Below, in pieces: positions 1 to 7,175 of a DNA stretch of 11,904 nt (position 1 is the first letter of the stretch; the number at the start of each line of letters is the position of its first letter). The notes beneath the pieces were generated by a model that was not told the DNA's origin, ran no database searches, and worked only from the letters and a program-made list of their open reading frames with translations. The stretch covers positions 1-11,904 of the forward strand of contig JASLCW010000146.1 in NCBI GenBank assembly GCA_030151765.1, read 5' to 3'. Position numbers and translations under genes: made by a program. Source of the DNA: Marmoricola sp. GTDB lineage: Bacteria > Actinomycetota > Actinomycetes > Propionibacteriales > Nocardioidaceae.

Positions 1-408
1 GGCGGCACCCGAGCGATCAAGCGTGCGCTGGAGGACGCCGGCCTCGACCCGGCCGATGTCGCGCACGCGAACGCCCACGCCACCTCGACCCCGCAGGGCG
101 ACGTGGCCGAGGGCCTGATGCTCCACGCCACGCTCGGCAAGTACGCCGACGAGGTGGTGGTCACCAGCACCAAGTCGATGACCGGTCACCTGCTCGGCGG
201 CGCCGGTGCGCTCGAGGCGATCGCCACCGTGATGGCGATCAAGGACCGGGTCTCGCCCCCGACGATCAACCTCGACAACCTGGACCCGCTGGTCGAACTC
301 GATATCCCGACCAGCGCCCGCGATCTGCGCGAGGGCGACATCGCGGCCCTCAACAACTCCTTCGGCTTCGGCGGCGCCAACGTGGCCGTCGCCTTCGGGA
401 GCATCTGA
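1..408 (+). CDS. fabF: Beta-ketoacyl-ACP synthase II, C-terminal part (5' end outside window)
   Basis: The frame is open from base 1 and ends with TGA at 406-408, giving 135 residues, about the last third of a roughly 410-residue condensing enzyme. KAS II elongates acyl-ACP by decarboxylative condensation with malonyl-ACP in cytosolic type II fatty acid synthesis. Seen: the catalytic-His motif NAHATSTPQGD (His at fragment residue 26), the second motif KSMTGHLLGGAGA (Lys58, His63) and the C-terminal glycine-rich NNSFGFGGANVAVAF. The active-site Cys lies upstream of the window. Its stop overlaps the accD start by one base (TGATG), indicating translational coupling in a fab/acc operon, as in many actinomycetes. 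A KasA/KasB-type name would also fit. Family identity is secure. Confidence 0.95.
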   Translation, partial: GGTRAIKRALEDAGLDPADVAHANAHATSTPQGDVAEGLMLHATLGKYADEVVVTSTKSMTGHLLGGAGALEAIATVMAIKDRVSPPTINLDNLDPLVELDIPTSARDLREGDIAALNNSFGFGGANVAVAFGSI

Positions 409-1862
409 TGGCCGGGGTTGCGGCCGGCCTTGGGTCACCATCGGTGGTTACGGCCGCCTCGAGCGCGCGCGGTACGAAGACCGACGACCCCCGGCACCCG
501 CTGCACCGCCTCGGCGCCCTCTTCGACGAGGGCACGATGGAGCCGATCACGGCCGTCGACGACAGCGGGATGCTCGCCGCGACCGGTCGCATCGACGGGA
601 TGAACGCGGTCGCCTTCTGCAGCGACCCGACCGTGATGGGCGGCGCGATGGGCGAGGTCGGCTGCAAGGTGGTCGTCAAGGCCTACCAGCGTGCGCTCAC
701 CGACCGGGTGCCGATCGTCGGCCTCTGGCACTCGGGCGGTGCCCGGCTCGCCGAGGGCGTCATCTCCCTGCACGCCGTGGGCGAGATCTTCCACGCGATG
801 ACCCGAGCCTCGGGCACGATCCCGCAGGTCTCCGTCGTACTCGGTCCCGCTGCCGGCGGCGCGGCGTACGGTCCCGCACTGACCGACGTGGTCATCCTCG
901 GTCCGGAGGGCCGGATCTTCGTGACCGGCCCCGACGTGGTCCGCTCGGTCACCGGCGAGGACGTCGACATGCTCCGCCTGGGTGGTCCCGAGCCGCACGG
1001 CCGGCGCTCCGGCGTCGTGCACGTGCTCACCGACACCGAGGCCGAGGCCATCGAGCGGGCCCGTGACATCACCAACCTGCTCGGCGCCCAGGGCACCCTC
1101 GACGTCGACGCGGTCGAGGACATCGACCTTGGCGCACTGCTGCCCGAGTCTCCCAAGCGTGCGTACGACGTGCACCCGCTGGTCGAGGCCGTCCTCGACG
1201 AAGGCACCGTCGAGGAACTGCACGCCCGCTGGGCGCCCAACATCGTCACCGCGCTCGGCCGCTTCGGCGGCCGCACCACCGGTGTGATCGCCAACAACCC
1301 GCTCCGCCTCGGCGGCTGCCTCGACTCCCCGTCGGCGGAGAAGGCCTCCCGCTTCGTGCGGATGTGCGATGCCTTCGGGATCCCGCTGATCGTCCTCGTC
1401 GACGTACCGGGCTACCTGCCGGGTGTCGGCCAGGAGTGGGACGGCGTCGTACGACGGGGCGCGAAGCTGCTGCACGCCTTCGGTGAGGCCGTCGTACCGC
1501 GCGTGACCGTGGTGACCCGCAAGACCTACGGCGGCGCCTACATCGCGATGAACTCGCGCTCCCTCGGAGCCACCAAGGTCTTCGCCTGGCCGGGTGCCGA
1601 GGTGGCCGTCATGGGTGCCGTGGCCGCCGTCCGGATCCTGCACCGACGCAAGCTCATCGAGGTCGCGCCGGAGATCCGCACCCAGGTCGAGAACGAGCTG
1701 GCCGAGGAGCACACCCGCATCGCCGGCGGCATCGAGAAGGCCGCCGAGATCGGCGTGATCGATGAGATCGTGACCCCCGACAAGACCCGGCGGGCCATCG
1801 CGCACGCCATCGCGGACTCGGGTCTGGTGACCCGCGGAAGCCACGGCAACATCCCGCTGTAA
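408..1862 (+). CDS. accD: Acyl-CoA carboxylase carboxyltransferase (beta) subunit, AccD6/PccB type
   Basis: A 484-residue carboxyltransferase that moves CO2 from biotinylated carrier protein onto an acyl-CoA. Next to fabF, its likely job is making malonyl-CoA for fatty acid synthesis, with a separate biotinylated alpha subunit not seen here. Seen: N-terminal crotonase-like domain with GLWHSGGARLAEGV (105-118) and oxyanion glycines GPAAGGAAYGP (146-156); C-terminal domain with DVPGYLPGVGQEWDG (332-346) and RKTYGGAYIAM (371-381). The residue after GGAY is Ile379, where propionyl-CoA carboxylases carry Asp (D422 of Streptomyces PccB). From published work on that position, Ile favours acetyl-CoA; applying it here is inference. 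The first 25 or so residues look unstructured, but the ATG overlapping the fabF stop is the natural coupled start. It ends in TAA just before a hairpin. Confidence 0.95.
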   Translation: MAGVAAGLGSPSVVTAASSARGTKTDDPRHPLHRLGALFDEGTMEPITAVDDSGMLAATGRIDGMNAVAFCSDPTVMGGAMGEVGCKVVVKAYQRALTDRVPIVGLWHSGGARLAEGVISLHAVGEIFHAMTRASGTIPQVSVVLGPAAGGAAYGPALTDVVILGPEGRIFVTGPDVVRSVTGEDVDMLRLGGPEPHGRRSGVVHVLTDTEAEAIERARDITNLLGAQGTLDVDAVEDIDLGALLPESPKRAYDVHPLVEAVLDEGTVEELHARWAPNIVTALGRFGGRTTGVIANNPLRLGGCLDSPSAEKASRFVRMCDAFGIPLIVLVDVPGYLPGVGQEWDGVVRRGAKLLHAFGEAVVPRVTVVTRKTYGGAYIAMNSRSLGATKVFAWPGAEVAVMGAVAAVRILHRRKLIEVAPEIRTQVENELAEEHTRIAGGIEKAAEIGVIDEIVTPDKTRRAIAHAIADSGLVTRGSHGNIPL

Positions 1863-1866
1863 ACGA

Positions 1867-1912
1867 GTCGAGTGCTTGAGGACGCGCTATCGCGCGTCCT
1901 CAAGCACTCGAC
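1867..1912. terminator. Long perfect hairpin between convergent accD and DUF3145 genes
   Basis: Bases 1867-1887 pair perfectly with 1892-1912, a 21-bp stem closed by the 4-base loop TATC. It starts 4 bases after the accD stop and ends 9 bases before the minus-strand DUF3145 stop. Its symmetry would serve both converging transcripts. There is no proper U-tract on either side (CCTTT is near on plus, TTTA on minus), so it may be an actinobacterial U-poor terminator or an RNA end stabiliser. Confidence 0.75.
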
Positions 1913-1921
1913 CGTTGCCTT

Positions 1922-2425
1922 TCAGACGACCTGGTGCAGCCAGCGGACGGGCGCGCCGTCGCCGGCGTGGCGGAAGGCCTCGAGCTCGTCGTCCCAGGGC
2001 TTGCCGAGCAGCCTGTCGACCTCGAGCTCGAGGGTGGTGTCACCCAGAGCGGCCTTGACGACGGCCGCCTTGAGACGGTCCTCGGGGATCATGATGTCGC
2101 CGTGCAGGCCGGTGACCGCGTGATAGACGCCGAGGTCGGGCGTGTACGAGTAGCGGGCGCCCTCGGTGGTCGCGGTGGGCTCCTCGGTCACCTCGAAGCG
2201 CAGGTGGTTCCAGCCGCGCAGGGCGGACGTGATCGCGGTCGCCGTACCGGCATCGCCCGCCCAGGAGTACTCGGCGCGATAGCCACCGGTGCTGGCCGGC
2301 TGAGGGGTCCAGTCGAAGTTCACGGCAACGCCGAGTACGCCGCCGGCGGCCCACTCGACATGCGGGCACAGCGCTGACGGCGCCGAGTGGACATACAGAA
2401 CGCCACGGGTCGCGTTGCGGGTCAT
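1922..2425 (-). CDS. DUF3145 family protein
   Basis: A 167-residue soluble protein beginning MTRNATRGVLYVHSAPSALC and ending in RWLHQVV. I recognise it as DUF3145, a conserved actinobacterial family of unknown function often beside the fab cluster, as here. No signal peptide, membrane segment or catalytic motif is visible. It is rich in Trp and acidic residues, with a YSWAGDAGTATAI stretch in the middle and an amphipathic C-terminal half. The start at 2425 is chosen because AAGGAGG sits 6 bases upstream. A longer reading to 2602 would place this Shine-Dalgarno inside the gene and add a 59-residue non-conserved-looking tail. It is monocistronic, convergent with accD, with its promoter in the spacer at 2426-2687. 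A role tied to fatty acid synthesis is only a neighbourhood inference. Confidence 0.85.
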   Translation of the reverse strand: MTRNATRGVLYVHSAPSALCPHVEWAAGGVLGVAVNFDWTPQPASTGGYRAEYSWAGDAGTATAITSALRGWNHLRFEVTEEPTATTEGARYSYTPDLGVYHAVTGLHGDIMIPEDRLKAAVVKAALGDTTLELEVDRLLGKPWDDELEAFRHAGDGAPVRWLHQVV

Positions 2426-2431
2426 CGTGAT

Positions 2432-2438
2432 CCTCCTT
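2432..2438 (-). promoter_or_regulatory. Ribosome binding site deciding the DUF3145 start
   Basis: On the minus strand AAGGAGG is followed by 6 bases and then ATG (2425-2423). It is the strongest Shine-Dalgarno in the window and fixes the start against the longer open frame. Confidence 0.85.
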
Positions 2439-2494
2439 GGAGCTCGGCGTCGAGATACGCCTTCCCCAGCGGTCTCGGCTGCTCCTCGTGGGAT

Positions 2495-2509
2495 CACCTG
2501 TGACAGGTG
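2495..2509. promoter_or_regulatory. Operator-like dyad upstream of DUF3145
   Basis: CACCTG-TGA-CAGGTG is a perfect 6-bp dyad with a 3-bp spacer, centred about 77 bp upstream of the DUF3145 start. A second weaker dyad, GAAC-TTGT-GTTC, lies at 2511-2522. I see no convincing -35/-10 pair to anchor them, so a regulator binding site is an inference. Confidence 0.35.
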
Positions 2510-2579
2510 TGAACTTGTGTTCCCATTGTGTACCACGGAGCGCTCTTGCGCCAGTAGTTCACTGTCGGCGGACGCCTCG

Positions 2580-2667
2580 GGTTTCCCATGTGATCCACCC
2601 AAGCCCGAGCGTCACACGGGATGCATCATGTGTGATGCCCCACCTTCGATGGATCACATGGGAAACC
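2580..2667. repeat. 18-bp perfect inverted repeat in the hydrolase-DUF3145 spacer
   Basis: GGTTTCCCATGTGATCCA at 2580-2597 is the exact reverse complement of 2650-2667. The 52 bases between contain a smaller dyad (GCATCA 2623-2628, TGATGC 2633-2638). The element starts 21 bases after the end of the broken hydrolase gene on the minus strand. It could be a looped transcript end, a paired regulator site upstream of DUF3145, or the remnant of a small inverted-repeat element. Nothing in between looks coding. Confidence 0.6.
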
Positions 2668-2687
2668 TGTGACTCCTGGGCTGACCA

Positions 2688-3608
2688 CTACCGCGCGGCG
2701 CGGGCCTGCTTCCGCGGGCCGAGCTCCATCAGCGAGGCCAGCACCTCCTCGGCCACCCCGAGACCACCGAGGTGCGACTCCCCGGCGATCACCGACAGCT
2801 CCGCCTGCGGCAGCCGCTCGACCATGTGCTGGCCGTGACGGAAGGGGATGATGTGGTCGGCGTCGCCGTGCCACCAGTGCACCGGCACGGTCACGTCCGA
2901 GGCGTTGAAGCCCCAGGGACGGGTGAAGAGCACGATGTCCGAGAGTGGCGCGCCCAGCTGGAAGCGGGCGCCGGTGAGCAGGTCGTCGGGGAACATCGCC
3001 CGGAATTACGGACGGGCGAGCAGTCGCTTTTACCCGGCGGGGTGGACCCGCGCGTAGCCGTCGATCGCGGCACCGGCCAGCGGGCGGATGATCCGGATCG
3101 CCTGAGCCAGCGCGATCGAGAGCGGCACCCGGGTCGCGGCCAGCACGGGTGCGGCGTACGGCGCCAGCTCGACGAGTCCCCCGCGAATCGCGTCGGGCCC
3201 GACCATCGGGGCGACACCGCCCAGGACGCCGACCGCGTGCACCCGATCGGGCAGGGCCGCACCGGCCGCCAGCGCGTAGGGGCCACCGCCGGAGAGACCG
3301 ATCACCCGCATGGTGTCGATGCCGAGCACCTCGGCGAGCAGTTCCAGGTCGTAGGTCCAGTCCCGGATGTCCGGATAGAGGTACGGCGTCGACGATCCGA
3401 TGCCCGGACGGTCCACTCCGATGATCCGCAGCTCGTGCTTCTCGGCGTACCGGCGCGCCTCGAGCGGAATCTGCCGGCGCGCACCCGGGGTGCCGTGCAT
3501 CCACACGATCGGTGCGCCGTGCGGAACGCCGAATTCGGCGAAGGAGAGACGGCGGCCGTCGCGGACCGCGACGGAGCCCTCGAGCCGGGGCCGAACCAGA
3601 TCAGACAT
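2688..3608 (-). pseudogene. Alpha/beta hydrolase with two in-frame TAA codons
   Basis: Read from ATG at 3608 the frame spans 306 codons to TAG at 2688, a normal length for this fold, but codon 193 (3030-3032) and codon 201 (3006-3008) are TAA. No frameshift is involved: both halves are in one frame. Upstream are the oxyanion motif HGTPG (39-43) and the nucleophile elbow GLSGGGP (Ser106). Downstream are the acid loop GDADHIIP (Asp251) and GESHLGG (His279). The triad is therefore split, and a 192-residue product should be inactive. The 7 codons between the stops (KRLLARP) and FRAMF after them read like normal family sequence, so each TAA probably replaces an acidic codon, for example GAA by one G-to-T change. 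An internal ATG at 2996 has no ribosome site. It lies 32 bases after the PP2C stop, probably in one transcript. Recent inactivation or sequence error are the main explanations. Confidence 0.85.
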
Positions 3609-3640
3609 GCCGCGGATTCTCGCAGAACCTGCAGCGCGGT

Positions 3641-4447
3641 CTAGGCCGTTCGCAGGGAATGGACGGCTGTGGGATCGGCCACGTTGACCGGGTCCTGGGC
3701 GGCGCCGAGCAGATACCCCTCAGGCCCCAGCCGCTCCCCTTCGATGACGCGCGCGAGTACGACGGTGATGTTGTCGCGTCCCCCCGCGACCAGCGCGGCG
3801 TCACGAAGCCTGTTGACCGCATCGAGGTCGTTGGCGGCGGCCAGGATCTCGCCGATCCGCTGCTCCGGCACCAGGTCCGTCAGGCCGTCGCTGGCCAGCA
3901 GCACTCGATCGCCCATGTGAAGCGCGAGAGGCCGGACCGTGGCCGGCATCGCCACATCTCCGTTGATGCTGCGCAGCACCACATTGCGCCACGGGTGCGT
4001 GCGGGCCTCGTCCTCGGTGAGCCGGCCCTGGTCGATCTGCTCGGCCACGAAGGTGTCGTCGCGCGTCACCCGGGTCAGTTCGCCGTCACGCCAGACATAG
4101 GCGCGCGAGTCGCCCACGTGCGCGATCGCGAAATCCTCGCCGTCGCCGAGGATCGCGGTGAGCGTGGTCGCCATGCCGAGTCGCTCGGGGTCGGCCTCCA
4201 CCCCGGCACGGACCGCCTTCTGCGCCGCCCGTACGCCGGCCGTCAGCACCGTGGCGGGTGCCTCGTCGGCCCGCGCCGCGGCCACCATCGTCATCGCCCA
4301 GGTCGTGGTCGCCGAGGCCACCTCACCGGCCGCGCCGCCACCGACACCGTCGGCGACCAGGGCCAATTGGCTGCCGCAGAAGCCCGAGTCCTCGTTGTTG
4401 GGGCGCACCAGCCCGGCATGGCTGACACCCACCGTCGTCAATCGCAT
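3641..4447 (-). CDS. PP2C-family protein serine/threonine phosphatase
   Basis: A 268-residue soluble metal-dependent phosphatase, essentially a single PP2C domain. Seen in order: RPNNED (15-20, Asp20), VADGVGGGAAGEVAS (31-45, Asp33), GMATTLTA (91-98), HVGDSRAYVWRDGEL (110-124), ASDGLTD (185-191, Asp187) and GGRDNITVV (222-230, Asp225). The aspartates match the two-metal site of the family. It lacks the transmembrane and extracellular tail of PstP, so it is a cytosolic relative that reverses Ser/Thr kinase signalling; the partner kinase is not in the window. Start at 4447 is preferred because GGGGGAG lies about 5 bases upstream and the domain begins at once. ATG at 4486 would add 13 residues. 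A TTGACG hexamer (minus, 4486-4481) could be a -35, but I see no good -10. The hydrolase pseudogene follows in the same direction. Confidence 0.92.
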   Translation of the reverse strand: MRLTTVGVSHAGLVRPNNEDSGFCGSQLALVADGVGGGAAGEVASATTTWAMTMVAAARADEAPATVLTAGVRAAQKAVRAGVEADPERLGMATTLTAILGDGEDFAIAHVGDSRAYVWRDGELTRVTRDDTFVAEQIDQGRLTEDEARTHPWRNVVLRSINGDVAMPATVRPLALHMGDRVLLASDGLTDLVPEQRIGEILAAANDLDAVNRLRDAALVAGGRDNITVVLARVIEGERLGPEGYLLGAAQDPVNVADPTAVHSLRTA

Positions 4448-4566
4448 GGCGCTCCCCCTCTCACGTGCTCGGCCGCCCGACGTCAACCCGAGCTTTCACG
4501 ATGAACAACGTCCACGGCAAGCCCCTCGTTCCCCGCCCCTGCCCAGGGACACGGCAAGATGTGCGC

Positions 4567-5919
4567 ATGGACTGGCTGCTGCTCCTGGTCTCCGTCGGCC
4601 TGGTGCTCGCCTGCGGGGTCTTCGGTGCGGCCGAGTATTCGTTCGTCGCCGTCGACCGCTCCCAGGTCGAGACCGCCGCGGAGCACGACCGACGCGCGGT
4701 CGGCGTACGTACGGCGCTCCAGCACCTCTCCACCCAGCTCTCCGGTGCCCAGGTCGGCATCACGCTGACCAATCTGGCCCTCGGTTTCCTGGCCGAGCCG
4801 TCCATCTCGCACCTGCTGCGGCCGCCGTTGGGCAGGCTCGGCATCTCCGGCGACACCCTCGAGAGCCTCTCGGTCGCGGTCGGCATGATCATCGCGACCG
4901 TCGTGACGATGCTCTTCGGCGAGCTGATCCCGAAGAAGCTGGCGATCGCGGTCCCGCTGCGGACGGCGCTGCTCACCCAGGGCCTGATGCGCGGCTTCAC
5001 CCGGGTCATGCTGGGACCGATCCGGGTGCTGAACGGCTCCGCCAACGCCGTCGTACGACTCTTCGGCGTCGAGCCGCAGGAGGAATTGCGCTCGGCGCGC
5101 TCCTCCGACGAACTCGCCTCCCTCGCCGGCCACTCGGCCTCCGAGGGCACGCTCGACACCGACACCGCGACGCTCGTGCAGCGCTCGGTCGCCTTCGGGC
5201 CGCGGACCGCCGGCGAGATCATGACCCCGCGGATGCGGATGGAGTCCATCGAGTCCGACGCCACGGTCGAGGAGCTGATCTCGCTGTCGGCGGCCACCGG
5301 CTTCTCGAAGTTCCCGGTGACGCGCGGCGGCAACGACAACGTCGTCGGCGTCGTACACGTCAAACAAGCGGTGGCCGTCCCCCGTCCCGAACGCGCCAAC
5401 ACCAATGTCCGCGAGATCATGCAGGAGGCGACCGTCGTACCGGAATCGCTCCGGCTCGACCCCTTGCTCGCGCTTCTGCGCGCCGAGGGCTTCCAGCTCG
5501 CCGTGGTCTCCGACGAGTACGGCGGCACCGCCGGCGTCGTGACCCTCGAGGACGTGGTCGAGGAGATCGTCGGGGACATCGCGGACGAGCACGACCGGTC
5601 CGGAGGCTCGCGACTGCGGCGACGGGCGGACGGCTCCTGGCTGATGTCCGGTCTGCTGCGTCCCGACGAGGTCAAGGACGCCACCGGGATCGACCTACCC
5701 GAGGACGAGGCCTACGACACGGTCGCCGGCCTGCTGGTCAAGGAACTCGGCAGGATCCCCGCGCGCGGGGATCGGGTACGGGTGGAGCTGCCGCCGCTGC
5801 TCCCCGAGGACGATGACGAGGAGCCGACACCCGAGTACGCCGAGCTGCGGGTCGAGCGGATGGACAACCTGCGCGTCGACCGGATGTCGATCCGCAAGGT
5901 CGAGGGGGCGGCCGGCTGA
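4567..5919 (+). CDS. Hemolysin-family CNNM/CorC-type membrane protein (DUF21-CBS-CorC_HlyC)
   Basis: A 450-residue protein of the CNNM/CorC family, associated with Mg2+ or other cation efflux and homeostasis; the hemolysin name is historical. Seen: DUF21 membrane domain (about 1-170) with a first helix at 3-29, GAAEYSF (20-26), TNLALGFLAEPS (68-79) and GELIPKK (118-124); a CBS pair (about 215-335) with IMTPRMRM (218-225) and SDEYGGTAGVVTLEDVVEEIVGD (315-337); and a CorC_HlyC C-terminal domain (about 350-446) after a basic linker. An acidic run EDDDEE lies at 414-419. The start is set by the conserved first helix; GTG at 4561 is an alternative. No Shine-Dalgarno is evident. It diverges from the PP2C gene and its stop overlaps the next start by one base, so the two are coupled. 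Confidence 0.92.
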   Translation: MDWLLLLVSVGLVLACGVFGAAEYSFVAVDRSQVETAAEHDRRAVGVRTALQHLSTQLSGAQVGITLTNLALGFLAEPSISHLLRPPLGRLGISGDTLESLSVAVGMIIATVVTMLFGELIPKKLAIAVPLRTALLTQGLMRGFTRVMLGPIRVLNGSANAVVRLFGVEPQEELRSARSSDELASLAGHSASEGTLDTDTATLVQRSVAFGPRTAGEIMTPRMRMESIESDATVEELISLSAATGFSKFPVTRGGNDNVVGVVHVKQAVAVPRPERANTNVREIMQEATVVPESLRLDPLLALLRAEGFQLAVVSDEYGGTAGVVTLEDVVEEIVGDIADEHDRSGGSRLRRRADGSWLMSGLLRPDEVKDATGIDLPEDEAYDTVAGLLVKELGRIPARGDRVRVELPPLLPEDDDEEPTPEYAELRVERMDNLRVDRMSIRKVEGAAG

Positions 5920-6956
5920 TGTCCACCACGACCGCGCTGATCCTCGCCATCGTGCTGCTGATCGGCAATGCCTACTTCGTCGCCTCGGAGTTCGCCCTCG
6001 TCTCGGCCCGTCGTACCAAGATGGAGCCGCTCGCCGCCGGCGGTTCCCGAATGGCACGTACGGCGCTGCGCGCGATGGAGGATCTCTCCCATGTGATCGC
6101 CGCCGCCCAGTTCGGCATCACCGTCTGCTCGCTCGGCCTCGGTGCCGTCGCCGAGCCGTCGGTCTCGCGGCTGATCTCCCCGCTCATGGAGGACCTCGGC
6201 GTCCCGCACGGCTGGCTGCATCCGATCGGTTTCGTGATCGCGCTGATCGCGGTGATGTACCTGCACGTGGTCCTGGGAGAGATGGTCCCCAAGAACCTCT
6301 CCCTGGCCGGCCCCGAACGCGCCGCCGTCGTACTCGGGCCGCCGATGATGGCGCTGGTGACCGTGCTGAAGCCGATCGTCGTCGGACTGGACGCCACCGC
6401 GAATGCCTTCGTCCGGCTGCTCCGGATCGAGCCCCGCGACGAGCTCAACGCGACCTACACGGCCGCCGAGGTCGGCGCGCTCCTCGACGAGTCACGCAGC
6501 GAGGGCCTGCTCGACGATCGTGAATACGAACGCCTCTCCGGCGCCCTCGGCTTCACCGCCCGCCTGGTGCAGGAGGTGGTCATGCCGCTGGACCGCCTGG
6601 AGTCCGTGCCCCGCGGCGCCCGGGTGACTGCCGTGGAGAAGCTCTGCGCCGAGACCGGCTTCTCCCGCTTCCCCGTCCTCGACGGCGACGAGCTGATCGG
6701 CTACATCCACATCAAGGATGTCTTCAGCGCCGATGCCCAGGGTCGGGCGCAGACGATGGAGGACAGCTGGATCCGCCCGTTCGCCAATGTTCCGGCCACG
6801 GACACCCTCGGCCAGGCCCTGAACGAGCTCCAGTCCAAGGGCGCCCACATGGCGCTGGTCCGCGGCGAGCACGGCGAGCAGCTCGGCATCGCCACCCTGG
6901 AGGACCTGATCGAGGAACTCGTCGGTGAGATCAGCGACGCCTCCCACACCGACTGA
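5919..6956 (+). CDS. Second CNNM/CorC-type protein, short form without CorC_HlyC domain
   Basis: A 345-residue paralogue of the preceding gene, started by the ATG in the shared TGATG. Seen: a DUF21 membrane domain (about 1-175) with first helix LILAIVLLIGNAYFVASEFAL (7-27), AAQFGITVCSLGLGAVAEPS (62-81) and GEMVPKN (120-126); and a CBS pair (about 215-340) with VVMPLDRLESV (220-230), GYIHIKDVF (261-269) and GIATLEDLIEELVGEI (323-338). It stops right after the second CBS domain, so the C-terminal CorC_HlyC module of its partner is missing. In many actinomycetes such long and short forms occur as adjacent pairs, consistent with a heteromeric transporter or regulator. That is inference; the two may also function alone. 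The repeat array begins 2 bases after its stop. Confidence 0.92.
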   Translation: MSTTTALILAIVLLIGNAYFVASEFALVSARRTKMEPLAAGGSRMARTALRAMEDLSHVIAAAQFGITVCSLGLGAVAEPSVSRLISPLMEDLGVPHGWLHPIGFVIALIAVMYLHVVLGEMVPKNLSLAGPERAAVVLGPPMMALVTVLKPIVVGLDATANAFVRLLRIEPRDELNATYTAAEVGALLDESRSEGLLDDREYERLSGALGFTARLVQEVVMPLDRLESVPRGARVTAVEKLCAETGFSRFPVLDGDELIGYIHIKDVFSADAQGRAQTMEDSWIRPFANVPATDTLGQALNELQSKGAHMALVRGEHGEQLGIATLEDLIEELVGEISDASHTD

Positions 6957-6958
6957 CC

Positions 6959-7170
6959 GCTGAGACCCCACTCAAATGCATCCTCAATGCTCTGAGACCC
7001 CAGGGAAATGCAAACCGCCCTGCAGTTGCCCGCGATCTCGGCAGCCCGATACTGCATTTGCGTGGGGTCTCGGCAGCCCGATGCTGCATTTGCGTGGGGT
7101 CTCGGCGCTCCCAACATGCATTTGCGTGGGGTCTCGGCGCTCCCAACATGCATTTGCGTGGGGTCTCGGC
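6959..7170. repeat. Mirrored 32-bp-period repeat array between a gene end and a tRNA end
   Basis: A 22-bp core beginning TGCATTTGCG and ending GGGGTCTCGGC recurs at 7053, 7085, 7117 and 7149 (all four identical) and in degraded form (17/22) at 7021. Spacing is exactly 32. The 10-base linkers are AGCCCGATAC, AGCCCGATGC, GCTCCCAACA and GCTCCCAACA. Two inverted copies, 20/22 and 18/22, lie at 6959-6980 and 6991-7012, also 32 apart. The array fills the gap between a + strand stop and a - strand tRNA. I do not recognise the family. It is not CRISPR: linkers are short and repeated. Possible roles are termination, RNA processing or a dispersed genomic repeat. Confidence 0.9.
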
Positions 7171-7175
7171 GATGT

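Noticed and set aside
435..1844. Long antisense open frame (469 codons) opposite accD
   Set aside because: It is low-complexity Gly/Asp/Val/His-rich sequence typical of the reverse frame of high-GC genes, and the sense strand is a clear carboxyltransferase.
2512..2526. Stress-type ECF sigma -35 (GGGAAC on minus) before DUF3145
   Set aside because: No GTT-type -10 is found at 16-19 bp downstream, so the match is probably chance.
2688..3608. Frameshift in the hydrolase
   Set aside because: The two halves are separated by a multiple of three (612 bases between the two ATGs) and read in one frame. The lesions are nonsense codons, not an indel.
2772..3644. 290-codon plus-strand frame across the broken hydrolase
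   Set aside because: It is the shadow of the hydrolase frame; the hydrolase motifs on the minus strand are unambiguous.
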